Assembly: GCF_001540865.1 (NCBI RefSeq)
Contig: NC_033629.1
Location: 6,651,278-6,715,277 of the forward strand
Origin: Ananas comosus
Lineage: Eukaryota; Streptophyta; Magnoliopsida; Poales; Bromeliaceae
Direction: 5' to 3'
Length of the DNA stretch: 64,000 nt
In this document: positions 49,371 to 61,704 of the stretch, one piece after another
How positions within the stretch are numbered: the stretch's first letter is position 1
How the letters are laid out: the number at the start of each line of letters is the position of its first letter
The notes under the pieces: model-generated
Told to the model about the DNA's origin: nothing
What the model saw: the letters and a program-made list of their open reading frames with translations, nothing else
Database searches by the model: none
Made by a program: the position numbers and the translations under genes

Positions 49371-52300
49371 CTACATTTACCAATCAACAATCATCATGCC
49401 ATGCATTTCCATACAGCTAGCAATCCTTGGAGATGATGCATGCCTCTAAGCACTCCTTAGGCGCTGGATGATGCAATGCACAATACAACAGTCATCCTAT
49501 TAAAAGTGCTCCCCACCCGGAAGCTTTGCTTTTAAAACTCTAATTCAAACATTTACGAAAACCAATTCGAAAACCTTTTGAAAACTGTTTTCTACACGGA
49601 AACTCTATTTTGAAAATCGGCTACCTCGAGGGGTAGAAAACCACAATGTATAAATCCGTAAATATATAAATCGAGAATCAACTATCCATAAAACCAAAAC
49701 CAAGAATCCGCAAATCTCTAATCTCAGATCCACAATCTAATGCATAGGAGGAAAACCAACTCATTCAAACATTCAAACATCAGTAATGATCATCTAACTG
49801 AACCATTTATTATTAACAACTACTAAGAGCAAGAATGAAATATAACCAGGGTGACGGTCGCTACTGCCAACTAGCTAGATCGTCCTCCCGTCAAGCCCAA
49901 AAACTAACTCCTCGTCCAAGTCACCTGGGGGGGAATGGGGGGTGAGAAACCGCAACCATGGTTTCCCAGTGGGTACGACAGAACCACGAAGGCAAGCCGT
50001 AATCACCGAAAACCAAAAGAGATAAATAAACAAGTATAGATGCTAATATACGAAAACGAACTACAGTAGCTATAACAGATATGAACATGATATGATATAA
50101 GAACAACTACAGTAGTAATAGAAACAGGATAATAACTGAGCAAGAACGAAACTACTACTGTAATAAAACTCAACTGAACGGATGCCTCAAGGGTAAATAG
50201 TCCAAAATCAAACCCAATCTGATGCTGCTATATTGGTCCACAGACCTCAAGCGTTGCCTGTCACATAACAGACACTGTCAACTTATTCATGCGTCACCGA
50301 CGACCTATCCGGATACGTACACCCCTTGGTTGGTGGCCAAACCAACCTGGTGTCTAGAATACACAGTGTTGTGACTAAATTATGCTGGTATGCTCAAACA
50401 AAAACCGACAAAAGAGACCGGTGCCTTGGCCGAAGCCAGGTGCAAGGGCGTACAACGCCGAACCACGATCAACTAGATCGAAACACACGACAAAAGAGTC
50501 GATGTGTTGTCTGGACCCAAGGTCCACAGAGATACAATATATATGCAACCTGCTCTACATGTCTATATACAACTAACCACATGTAATCAATAAGGTAAAG
50601 ATAACGAACGGTAAGCAAAGGTACATGACATGTAGAGACTACAATACTGATATGAAAGAACAGAGGAAAGGTGAAACGATCTCACCAACTACAAGCTCGA
50701 AGCACCCACCTGTCACTGTCGCGTCGGAACACTTGGTACGCACAGAGTCTATCGGACCTAAGGAGATCCACCAGGTCAGTATCCAAACCACTAACCGAAA
50801 GCACGATACTCACAAACCCCCACACAAGATCCCTGTAATCGGTTTCCCAAAATCGATCACCGTAACTCACCGAAAGTCCCGAAAACCACACTGGGACGCT
50901 GTCGGGACCAACTAAGTGTCCCGAAACTCACCGACTCATACCACGAGTCACCCGCTGCCACAAAACACACTAATTTGAATGTCTTGGCAGCAAACACAAG
51001 GTAACACAACCCAACAATTATCGTCGGATAATTGTTCGGATCCGGGTTCCCGGAAGTGTCTATTTCGACTCCGGAACCCACCGTCGCTCACCCGTCATCA
51101 CCGAACCCACAATATGATGATGGTGACCAGCCAAGAAGGCTCAACAACAATTTACAGGACAACCAAACCACGTCGGATGAAATCCAAACTGAAATCGCGT
51201 TCTTTCGGCGAATTTCGCCGAAAAACACAACGAAATCGACTCTTCGATTTCAGCAAAAGCTAACGGATTATGGACAATCAGTCCAGAGGTCACCACACAC
51301 GCCTACACACTACCCACAGTAGCCACAAGGTGCACAATTGCACAAAAGCCCGTGTGTTTACATAAAATCCCAATATTTTATGTAAATCGGGCAATAACAT
51401 GGTTCGTTCATTCCAACCGAGGACTTTCGAGGTCCACCGAGACACGTACCGACAGGTCTCGATGTGCCGGAGGCCATGCTCCTGGTCCGGAGCACATCGG
51501 TTCACTGTGGGAGGCGTGGGAGCAACCCGAAAATTCTGCGAATAGAGCGCAGTCGGGGAAAATCGCGCCGAATAGCACTAACCGGACTCTGTTAATCCAA
51601 AGTGAGGTGAGCACTGTGATCAGCACTGACCAACGATCACCGTGCTCACCTCCGGAAGCATCAGGACAGCCTCGGATCGTCGAAAAAGTGCGCGCAAACC
51701 CACAACGACAGTCAAAAAGGCCCAAAGGGAGCGACACTACCGAAACAGCGAAACGGAGCTTTTCCGACAGAAACTAAGGTGAACACGATGATCAAAAGTT
51801 TGCCACGATCATCGTGCTCCCTTCCGTGGAGATCGAGGAGCCTCGTATAGCTCGGAACAACAAGCCGCAAAGAACCCTATTTCAGGCTTGGCCGGAGCAA
51901 GCTTGCTTCGGCCGGCTTCCGGCGGCACGGCGAGGCACGCGCGGGCCAGGGATGGGTGCGGGGGAGCTGAGGAGTATGGTGCTCACCTTGGATGGTAGCG
52001 GAGAGCGGCGGCGGCGACGGCGGAGCAAACCAAACCCGGACTAGCTAGGGCTTGGGTTCCAGGGAAACTGCGGCCACGGCGGTGGCCGGAGCACCTCGGG
52101 GACTACGTCGGGGAGTTGCTGGAGGCCGGAGGGTGCCTCGGGTGCGACCTCGAGCTGCGGCGGCGCAAGGAAGGAGCCGCGGAGTCAGCTCGGCCCGAGC
52201 AGACTGGGGCGGCCGAGGGCTGGCCGAGGCGGCGGCGGCGTCTCGCTTGGGTGGCGGCGGCCGGCCGCCTGAGGTCGGGGAGGTGCTACAGGAGTGGCCC

Positions 52301-52659
52301 AATGTGGCGGCAACGCGAGGGGAAGGTTGCGAGCTGACCTCGTCCTGGGCTCGGGCTGGGTGGCTGCAGAACCTTGTAGCGGCAGCGGCAGCGCGGAGGA
52401 GGCGGCGGCGGTCGGCGTGGAGACTTGCCGGGGCACGGGGCGACGCCGGCGAAGGGCCTGGAGGCAAAGCAGCCTCGGCCTGGCTCTAACCCGAGAGAAA
52501 AAGAGAGAGGAAGATGGCAAGGCTGCGGCTGCCTTGCCATCTGCGGCAGCAGCGGTTGCTGCACGCGCGGTCTCGGTCGGCGGCGGCCGGCGAGTGCGCG
52601 GCATGGCAGGGGAGAGGGAAGAAGGCGGCTAGGTCAACTGGTTCATCTAGGGTTAGGGT

Positions 52660-53126
52660 TAGGGAGAGGTGAACCTTATCCTTCTTGAGGGTGTAGATGT
52701 CCTCAAACAACGCCTCCATCGTGGCCAACCACGACTCCACCAACCACGGATCCTTCACGTCTCCATTAAAGGGTGGTGGGTTGAATCGCTTGAATGTCGT
52801 CAACGCAGCAAACGATCGCTCCTGCTCGAAGCCGATGAACTCGATGCCGTCGGAGGAATAGTCGTCACCGGTGCTGCCGCCACCGCAGGAGGTGGTGCTA
52901 TAAGTGCAACAGGTGCAGGCGGATCCCTCGGCACAGATGACGCTGCCGCCGCCTGTCGCGCCATCATCGCATGGAGCTGTCCAATTTGCTCCCCCTGAAG
53001 CCGCATAGCCCCGGCCAAAGCCGCGACTTGGGCTCGCAGCTCGCGCACTTCATCCGATCTTTCCTGCTCGGGCACTTCATCAGGCAATGCCGAAGCGGCT
53101 CTACGCGTGTAGCGTCTCGGGGACAT
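52660..53126 (-). pseudogene. gypsy gag N-terminal part
   Basis: Starts MSPRRYTRR at 53,126 on the minus strand, 320 bases after the primer site. An Ala/Pro-rich leader with a short predicted coiled stretch (VRELRAQVAALAGAM) is followed, after a frame change near 52,805, by FKRFNPPPFNGDVKDPW and SWLATMEALFEDIYTLKKDKV, the conserved opening of the gypsy capsid domain. The homologous sequence ends near 52,660 at the edge of the large LTR, so the remainder of gag and pol are lost. Confidence 0.8.
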
Positions 53127-53448
53127 TGTTCCTAAAACGTAACACACGCATTAATACTCGACACATGTGACTCTTACATGTTCCAAATAACTACCCAATT
53201 AAGCAAAAGCAATCAAGTGTATTTATTTCTAACCCTTGGCATCATGTGGTCGGCCGCCCCACAAGACCTCTTAAGAAGAAAACAATTAGGCACTTGAATT
53301 CATCTCTAGTTCCTTTTAGACAAGTACAAATGTCAACCCAATCAACTAGCTTCCGCAATTACCAAGTCCACTTAAACGTTTCCTAAGTCCCTAAGGTCTC
53401 CAAACCTAAGGTTCCTAAGTCCATCCTAGACTTTTGCTTTCTTCCATC

Positions 53449-53460
53449 GCTGTGATACCA
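53449..53460 (-). other. Primer-binding site of the third gypsy element
   Basis: Minus strand TGGTATCACAGC, one base off the initiator-Met complement, lies 7 bases downstream of the 5' LTR end. Confidence 0.8.
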
Positions 53461-53467
53461 TTATATC

Positions 53468-55944
53468 TGTCACGCCCTAATCCCCGCCAATTTGGTCAGG
53501 TTCGGGTCACGTCAATAGACGCCGAACGGACAGCATCTCCCCTGTCCGCCCAAGGCTCTAACCACAAGTATAATTAAGCAATCAACCAAAATAATTTACA
53601 ATTATACAAGGCTTGCGCGAGGGTAAGGAATAACGGAAGCGAAAGCTCTAAGCTAATATATACAACCATACATGATATTTGATTAAATTTAAACTAAATA
53701 CAAGTGAACTAAAACTATTACATTCTTTTCCTTTTCATTCATAATTTCTTTTACATCTTAATCATTCTCCAAAATACATGAATTGTTTCAACTTTTACAT
53801 CTATAAATCAACAAAAGAAAGTTGATACATGTAGACAAAAGGGAATGACTAAATGCATAAACTTTGGCGGCCACTAGCTATGGCGCAATACCCTTGCCTC
53901 GGTCATCCGCCGCCCCCTTGCGCTCGGACCTGTAGGGCTAGTGGTGTGAGAACTACAATAAAGTTCCCAGTGGGTTCGGCAACCGACCTCGCCGACTTAC
54001 CCCCTAGGTCTATTCAGGTATAAGTATTTCAAAGGAAAGATGATAGTAACCATACTAATGCTAATACTATGCTTGCAAGAAATCTGTCAGTGGATATATA
54101 TAATCGAAGCAATATTAAATATGCATGCATGTTTTTCCATGATTTCACTTTGGCTTTTACCCAATCTTACCGGTTAATCTTGTTAACCGCAATAACTCAC
54201 AACACAAATCCCTTTTTGATTTGGGAGGCTCTAAGCACTACAAGACCCGAGGGACCGTCTTCGGGGACCGCGCTCCCCGTGGTGACAATTCCGGAACGCA
54301 TCGCTTGAGGGGGAGCTGGGAGCTACCACCCTCAAGCCAAGACTTATCGCGAGTATCGATCCAATTCCCACTTAGGGAATGTATAGCCACTAGCCACAAT
54401 GCCATTATCATAATAGGTTTTTACCTATTTATTCATACCACTCTCTAGGTCATTCTTACCACAATGCCTCAATTGGTTAAACTATGTTTAACAATTCATC
54501 TCTCAATGCCAATCATGTCTCTAGTGTCAATGTCACCATTATTTAATATTGTCCAAGTCCAAGTCTCACATTCATACAAGTTTAGGGTCTCAACATACAT
54601 GTCCATTATGATTCTATCATTCTCTATGTCCAACTACATTAGAAGCATTCAAATGATGTCTAATCAAATTCACATGTAAAATTACCCTACATGCATGAAT
54701 GAATTTATATACAAGTATGCTCAATAAAGGTGAAAATAGACATAAAGGAGAATCTGATGATTCCGGCGGGCAGCCCCCACCTTGAGTTGTAGTAGATGAA
54801 GAATACGATGACTTCCGAACTTTACGAACGCCGAATCCGCATCCTATAACTAAAATAGTGCCAAATTAGGCCCTATATACACAAACTATACTTAGACATT
54901 TTCGTAATGTCGAATGGAGTTGTCCAACGCGTCGGGAATACCCCCAATTAGGTTTCCAAGAGATCAATTTGCCTCGAAAAAATTTTAGGACAAAAATTTC
55001 AATTTGGGTGCCCTGACAATGCCATATTCGAATTTTTCCTAGATTGATCTCAACTCTAAGCAAATACTAGCTTAGAATCACCTAGGAAGCATTCTAATAA
55101 GGTTTCCAATCCTTTAGAACCATCCCTAGGGCATCTACCATGAACCCTAGAAGTTCACCATGAGAGCTCCTCAAGAAAACCATGTATTTCATGGATTCAA
55201 GGTCTCTAGGGGTTTCCTCACTTGTAGAGAGATCAAAATCCAAAAATCTAAGGTTTAAACCCAAACCCTAGACTCATATTTGCATAAGGACTCACCTTTG
55301 CCGAAGCTCCTCCAAAGCCTTCTTGTTGGAGAGCTTCTAGGTCCACCAAAACCCTAAAACTCCACCTTCTCCAAGCTCTTCCCCACCTTTCTCAAGCTCT
55401 AGGGCTTGCTTCTAGAGAGAGAAAAAGAGAAAATGTGAGGGGGGAGTGTGAATGGCTGTGGGAGAGAAGGAGAGAGGGTGTAGGGCCTATAACATGTTGT
55501 AACAATTGCAACATGGCCCTCCCAGTTTTCATTCAGTGCACTGCCCAGCTTGGGCAATTTTCGTGCAGAGAGACCGGTCCCCCGACGAGGGATCGGTCCC
55601 CGAGAGCCTTCAGCCTGGTTACGCGTTCGGGAACCGGTCCCTCTGGCCGGGGGACCGGTTGCATCACGCGTACGCCGCAACCTTCAGCTAGAGCAATTCA
55701 GCACAAAATGGGCAGTTGCCCATTTTTCACGCGTACAGGGACCGGTCCTTCAACTCAGGGACCGGTCCCCGAGAGCACAAAGGCTGCAGTCTTACAGACT
55801 TGCTCCAGCTTGCTCTTGAAGACCTCTTATAATGCACTTTTGCTCTTTTTGATGCCTTCGGCCTTTTCGAAGTGTACAAACCTCGCACTTTGGTCATTTT
55901 GACTAAAGTTCGATATTCACTTACCGATATTTCGGTATGTTACA
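53468..55944 (-). repeat. 5' LTR of the third gypsy element
   Basis: On the minus strand it begins TGTAACATACCG and ends GGGCGTGACA (plus strand TGTCACGCCC at 53,468). It carries a stem-loop CGGACAG/CTGTCCG at 527-548 of the 53,000s (53,527-53,548), a 'ggaccggtccc' palindrome cluster at 55,570-55,775 and a GA-rich leader complement at 55,410-55,470. Its partner 3' LTR is absent because the element is cut at 52,660. Confidence 0.85.
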
Positions 55945-58900
55945 AATATAGCCCACATGCTCTGGTTTTCCAATGTAAACTTCTTTAATCAACTTAGAGT
56001 TATCGACCCATATTCAACTTATATGAATTAAGCATTCATTTAGCATTCTCTACAACATGTCATTATGCATTCCATCTAGCATGTTCTACAACATGTCATT
56101 ATGCATTCCATGCCCTTTATCATATGCATTCAACTAGCATCAATCACATGCATTTATCTAGCATTTCTATAATATGTTAACATGCATTCTTTGGTAGCCT
56201 AACATAGCATTCACCTCATGCATACATATGTTTTACCACTAGCTACCATTATATGCATCAATAGTAAACATCACTTCGCTTCGACATGGAAGCGAGCTAA
56301 ACATTCCGATGAGCACAACCCACCTCAAATCGCTTTCCGACTGCTTGTAGTTACTTGCAATCGGCCTCCCGCGGCACTTGTTGTCCGGTTCGGTCCGATC
56401 TTGCTAATAATCACCAACCGTGCGTCAATTCGTGGCCTCGACTTTTAAGGGTCTAAAACTTGATGCCGCGATGCTACGAATTCGATTTCGTGATTTTTGG
56501 ATGTCGCTTCGACCCTCCAGGCGGAAACGAAGCTCAAACGGTCCTTTTTCCAAATATCTTTATGTAGACTTGTCGGATCGTCGAACAGAGCCCACCAACG
56601 CGTCGGAAATATCTTCAATTAGGTTTACATAGGGTTAATTTACATTTAAACCCACCCATGACAAATGCCCCAATTTGGATGCCCCCTAACAATGCCATTT
56701 GCCTAATACACCACTTTGATCTCTAAAACAAGCAAAAGAGAGCTTGTTCAACCTCTAGGAACTCATTTAGAACTATTTAAACCATTCTTAGGGCGTTTGA
56801 AACAAACCCTAGAAATCCACCATAGGAGCACTATGAAGAAACATGAGTTTTCATGTGTTCTATTGCCTCTACAAGGTTTCTTCACTTGTAAGAAGATCAA
56901 AACCAAAGATATAGGGCATAAAACCAAACCCTAACATCGTTGTTACAAGAAACCTTACCTTAGCTCCAAGCACTCCAAGGTCCACCTTGTAGGAGAGCTT
57001 CTAAGCCCTTCAAAAGCTCCAATCTCCACTTGATCTCCTTCAAATCCACCTCTAATCCACCTTAGTAGAGAGCTTCTAGAGAGAGAGAGGGAGAGAAATG
57101 AGAAAAGAGGGGTGTTCTCAGCTGGGAACAAGAGAAAAGAGGGGTTGGGGTCTTATATAGGCTGTTACAATAGCAAATAAGCCCTCCTTTTTATATTTAC
57201 AGCAGACCAACTAGCTATTTTCGCAGCACTGCGTATCGATACGCAGGATTCTGTCACCGGTTTAACAGCCTTTTTTACTCAAACCCGAGAGCAGCTGTTC
57301 TCGGTCTGCTGTCTGGTACCGGTACTAACCAGGGGTGTCAACGGTTTAACAGCCTTTTTTAGACTCAGCCAAATTTTCAGCTTTTCTCCGTTTTCCCTCG
57401 TTTTCGCTCGTTAGGCCTCCGATTCATCTCAAATCGCACCGAGACCCCCAAAAAACATTTTCGAGCGTGTTTCAACCATCTTTTTATCCACACTTATGCC
57501 GGATTTAGTCCATGGTCCAACATAGCCTTTCGGGTTCCGTTTTCGCGCTCAACGCACACTAAAACACCCGAATGCTCCCGAACCTCAATCTCGCATTGTT
57601 TCGACTCTAATTCACGCCGAGCAATGCTAAAACCTTTCCAACTCCATTGGAACTCAACATTAACCCTTCCAACATTGTTGGAATGTTAAATGAACTCGAC
57701 CTAAGTCTAATAACCTTAGGTCCAATGCCACTATACTCATAGCCTAGGTTCATTTGACTCTAAGTTCAATGCCACTCATGTCATAACTTAGATTTACTTG
57801 ACTCTAGGTTCAATTCTCAACCTATGTTCAATAACACTAGGTTTCAATGCCACTCATGATACTTGTCATCCTAGTTATTCACACTTAGGATTCTTTACAT
57901 GCCACACTTGTCGAGTTCTTGACTGTACTTAGAGTTCGTCGTCTCAAGTTCAACATTCATGTCATTCTAGCATAATCTCGCAATATGAATCATGCATATA
58001 TTCTTTAGCATCTCATGCACATGCATATGCATTCATAATTAGCGTCTTAATCTCATACATTCATTTAGCATTTAGCTCTTGCATTCGTTTAGCACCTAAG
58101 TTAGGTACTCGTTTAGCATCTAGCTCATACTTCCACTTAGCATATATCTTATGTATTCTTTATTAGCATCTCAATCATGCATTTACAGAACATCTAGTTC
58201 ATGCATCTAGCTCATGTATTTATTTAGCATACATCTTATACATGCATCTAGTATTTAACTCATGCACTTAGCAAATACTCTATGCATTCATTTAGATTCT
58301 AGCTCATGTATCCACTTAGCATGTACCTCATGTGTTCACCACTAGTATCTATCTCATGCATTCTTGATTAACCTCTACATCATGCATTCATATAGTATCT
58401 CATGGTAGGTAACAACATCAAGCATAATATGATCTAGGCATTCATATTATCAAGTACAACCTACCAACTATACATGCATCAACAACACTCATACTTTACT
58501 TTGGCTTGGAAGTGACCTAATCACTTCGGTGAAGCACAACTCACCTCGTATGGTTACTACAGTGCCACGGTTCAAGTTTCGTGATTTTTAGTCGCCTATT
58601 CTCTCGCCTGCGGCAAAACGAAACCAAATTAGGTTTTTTTCCTCATATCTTTGCGTAGACTCATCGGATTGGCGAACCGACTCTTCCAACGAGTTAGAAA
58701 TACCCCTAATTTGATTTCTACAAGGTCAATTTACCTTGAAACCAACCTAGGGCAAAAGTCCCAATTTTGATGCCCTAACAATGCCATTTGCCCAATACAC
58801 CATTTTGATATCTAAGACAAGCGAAAACAAGCTTAATCATCATCTAGAAACTCATCTAGAACCATTTAAACCATTCTTAGGGCATTTAAAGCAAATCCTA

Positions 58901-59732
58901 GGATTCTACCATGAGAGCATATAGACAACCATGAATTTTCATGAGTTTCATGGTCTCTAGTAGGTTTCCTCTCATGTAAGAAGATCAAAACCAAGTGTTC
59001 TAGGGTATAAAACCAAACTCTAGCCTAGTTCTTACAAGAAACCTCACCTTAGCCCAAAAGCTCACCAAGCTACACCTTATAGGAGAGCTTTAGATCCTCT
59101 AAAAGCTCAAAAATCTCCTTTTTATCTCCTCCAATCTCCTCCTTTCACCTTTGGGAAGAGCTCCTAGAGAGAGAGAGGGAGAGAAATGAGAGAGGAGGGG
59201 GTGTTTTTGGCTGTGAGTGAGAGCGGAGGGGTGTGGGATCTTATATAGGTTGCCACAATTGCAAATAAGCCTTCCACTTTCTTTTATTTGCAACAAACCA
59301 GACCTGCTGTTTCGCAGCACTGCGTACCGGTACGCGGGTGGGCATCATCGGTACTCCCCCTGTTCAACAGCCTAACCCGAGAGCTGATGTTTCTCGGGTT
59401 GCTGTAGGGTACCGGTACTACCAAGGACAGTCACCAATTAACCAGCTTGGCAGAGGCCAAACCCGAGAGCTGGCTTCTCGGGTGGCCTGCCTGGTACGGG
59501 TACTCCCCTGGTGCTTCACCGGTTAAGCAGTGCCCAGACTGCAGTTTGGCAGTGTTTCGACTTCGTTTCACGCCGAGCAATGCTAAAACCCTTCAAACTC
59601 ACTTGGAACTCAACTTTAATCCTTCCAATATTGTTGGAATGTCAAATGGACTTTGTCCAACTATTTCTCTCGCATATTTTGGTCAATTTGACTAAAGATC
59701 GACATAGCTTACCGAGATTTCGGTATATTACA
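55945..59732 (-). repeat. Two truncated gypsy LTRs in tandem
   Basis: Two copies of the same LTR middle follow one another: 'cttcgacatggaagcg' at 56,280 and the equivalent at about 58,505; minus-strand TATA boxes at about 57,153 and 59,243; GTACCGGTAC-type palindromes at 57,229-57,330 and 59,318-59,525. The right end reads CGGTATATTACA at 59,732, a proper LTR start on the minus strand. Neither copy has the GGGGCGTGACA end, so both are truncated. A degenerate 'gcattcatttagcat' repeat zone fills 57.9-58.4 kb. No genes. Confidence 0.65.
57960..58420. repeat. Degenerate ~20-bp repeat zone inside LTR
   Basis: Loose copies of 'catgcattcatttagcatcta' follow each other for about 450 bp. Similar zones occur in the other gypsy LTRs (for example 14.9-15.6, 34.2-34.7, 44.27-44.65 and 56.0-56.2 kb). 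Confidence 0.6.
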
Positions 59733-60866
59733 TATAGCATTTCAAAATATCATCTATTCATGCCAAATCGCTCAAATTGAACCCAAAAAATTCTAATTAA
59801 CCTCAAAATATTGCTAATTTTTGCCAAATCACTCAAATCTATATAAAAAAATTGTTATATTTGAAAAAAATACTCACGGATGGGATCGGTGGCATGGAGA
59901 TTACAAAAGCGATATGTGTAGAGGAGGATCAGCGCGAGAATATTAAAATAGAATTAATCTTGTAATGATTGATACTGTAAGCCTAAATTTAAAATCTAAT
60001 TATTTTACATATTAGGTAAATATATTTTAAAATTTCATAAAAAATTTAACAAAATGAAAGAATGAAACGGTAGCTACGAATAATTGGTCTAGTAATCAAT
60101 TATGATTATAATTATCATTAATTGATGAAACGTTAATATACAAATAATTGATGAAATATTAATAAATCATATACTATACGGCCAAGAACGTATAGTTGGG
60201 GAGGAGAGGGGAGGGGAAGGGATGGGGGAGAGAGAGTTATTATAAAAAGAAAAAATAGAATTAATAGATGAAACGTTATAATTAATAGATGAAACGTTAA
60301 TATAGAATTAATTGATGAAATATTAAAGAATTATATAGGAGAGGGGTTAATAGATTATTATATTATATTATATATTATTATTATGAGGATGAAGGGTTTC
60401 TTGCCACGTTGCAAGAAATATTGTGGCTTCATTTAGGTTAATAGATAATAAATAATAAATAATAGAAGTAATAGATTATTAGATAATAGATGGATTACTC
60501 TTTAGTGTAATTAATATATAGGTATCTCCCCTATATGCTTTCACTGGAATAAAAAGGAAAAAAACACACCATTAGATTCTAGGAACTTAAATTTCTCATG
60601 AATGGCATTAAATATTCAACATAATAATAGTTCAATATTTCGATGAAGATGTGTAAATGTGATTTAGGCTAGACCTAGCTACTTATAAGCTGAGGTGAGA
60701 AAATTTACAATCCCTGGGACACGTGTAAAGGAACGAAAATGAATATGGATATATTTGATGTTCCTTCGGAGAAACGCAATTGTTAGTTAATGCTATCTAC
60801 GTATTCCTTCGTGTGTTAATAAACACATAAACACTGAAAACCAAACGAATAAATTAAAGTCTCCAG

Positions 60867-60901
<35 letters not shown>

Positions 60902-61300
60902 AGAGAGGGACTGATTTGTTGTTTTGTGATTTGGACCCAACACTTGTAATCTGTAGCTATGTATCTGCTGTCCGAGTGTCACGCACATGTACAGTACATG
61001 GTCGTGCTTATACTTGGAATTGTTATTCATAATCCAGCCAAACATCAATAATGTCGGTTTTGCTTCGAAAGCTAGCTTTTGCGACCAAATGTAACCGTGA
61101 CCTTACTGATATTATTCAGCTGATACCTCAAACAGGTACTTAAAAAAAAACACTAAAAAAGGTGCAAAGCTCCTTTTTTCTCGTTCGGTAAAAGGTGCAA
61201 TGCTCTTCTTTATTTTGCTTGGTGAAAGGTGCAATGCCGGCAACTCTGGACATCCATTGTCAGCATTGCTTGTTTTAATTACTTGGTGAAAGGAGCAAGA
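59733..61300. other. AT-rich intergenic DNA, no gene seen
   Basis: After the last LTR end the sequence becomes AT-rich and shows none of the LTR families above. Two related blocks with 'attgatgaaacgttaatata' occur at about 60,117-60,175 and 60,251-60,335. A hairpin TTTCTTGC/GCAAGAAA lies at 60,397-60,418, a (GA)n run at 60,871-60,899, and three loose copies of 'ggtgaaaggtgcaatgc' at 61,160-61,300. No open frame resembles a protein. It is the distal 5' flank of the downstream gene. Confidence 0.5.
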
Positions 61301-61304
61301 GCAA

Positions 61305-61309
61305 TGCGT

Positions 61310-61345
<36 letters not shown>

Positions 61346-61435
61346 AGAGGGGGCAAGGATTAAATCCCTGACCTCTTGGTTTACAGCCGGAATGCCATCT
61401 GACAGCACTTGACGATGGTGGTAGAGAGGCCATAT
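61305..61435 (-). mobile_element. Possible tRNA-type SINE with poly-A tail
   Basis: The plus strand has a run of about 34 T (61,311-61,344). Read on the minus strand, a ~85-bp body ends CCTTGCCCCCTCTC before the A tail and includes GGGATTTAATCC, close to a tRNA B-box (GGTTCGANNCC). A box A and target duplications were not identified, so the call is tentative. Confidence 0.35.
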
Positions 61436-61704
61436 TATTATAATAAAATATTGATGATATTAAGAGAAGTTTCATAATAAAAATTCTTAATTTCAACGTA
61501 TCTTCACTCTTGCGAAAAGTTGCAAGTTCAGAGTGAAAATTTCAGTTGTGGGCCTGAAAAACTTTTTTCCGCACATTAGATATGTGATGTGAAGTTACAT
61601 GCACAATAAGCAAAGCAGAAAGAACCTTTCTCCTTCCAAGCAATTTGGGGACGCCCATAAAAAGTTCCTACACGGACTAATGTGATGCAGTCAGATGGTT
61701 TGAT

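Larger units (their letters stand above)
42820..52660 (-). mobile_element. Large gypsy LTR carrying two nested LTRs
   Basis: On the minus strand the LTR runs from about 52,660 to 49,376 and, after two insertions, from 43,033 to 42,820, ending CCCCGGGGCGTGACA. Its final ~210 bases match the end of the 4.5-kb LTR at 25.0-25.19 kb ('gcaaatacaggggag', 'gtggcggatct'), and its GC-rich part (51,880-52,640) matches 21,390-22,260. Its own length is about 3.5 kb. The start is cut (no TGTAAGG), so it is 5'-truncated and joined to the gag of another element; no target duplication can be shown. Long frames in the GC-rich part are spurious. Confidence 0.75.

Noticed and set aside
52045..52604. Overlapping 139-145 codon frames on both strands
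   Set aside because: Same GC-rich LTR block as at 21.4-22.3 kb; low stop frequency is due to composition and no protein family is recognisable.
52646..52668. Telomere-like TTAGGG repeats
   Set aside because: Only about three units, inside the leader of an LTR where 'aaaccctag' words are common; not an interstitial telomere.
55435..55902. 155-codon plus-strand frame
   Set aside because: It runs antisense through LTR promoter palindromes and has no domain; homologous LTRs do not keep it open.
14239..59737. TATAG next to two different LTR ends (16,757 and 59,733) as a sign of segmental duplication
   Set aside because: Beyond the five bases the flanks differ; coincidence of short target sites is sufficient.
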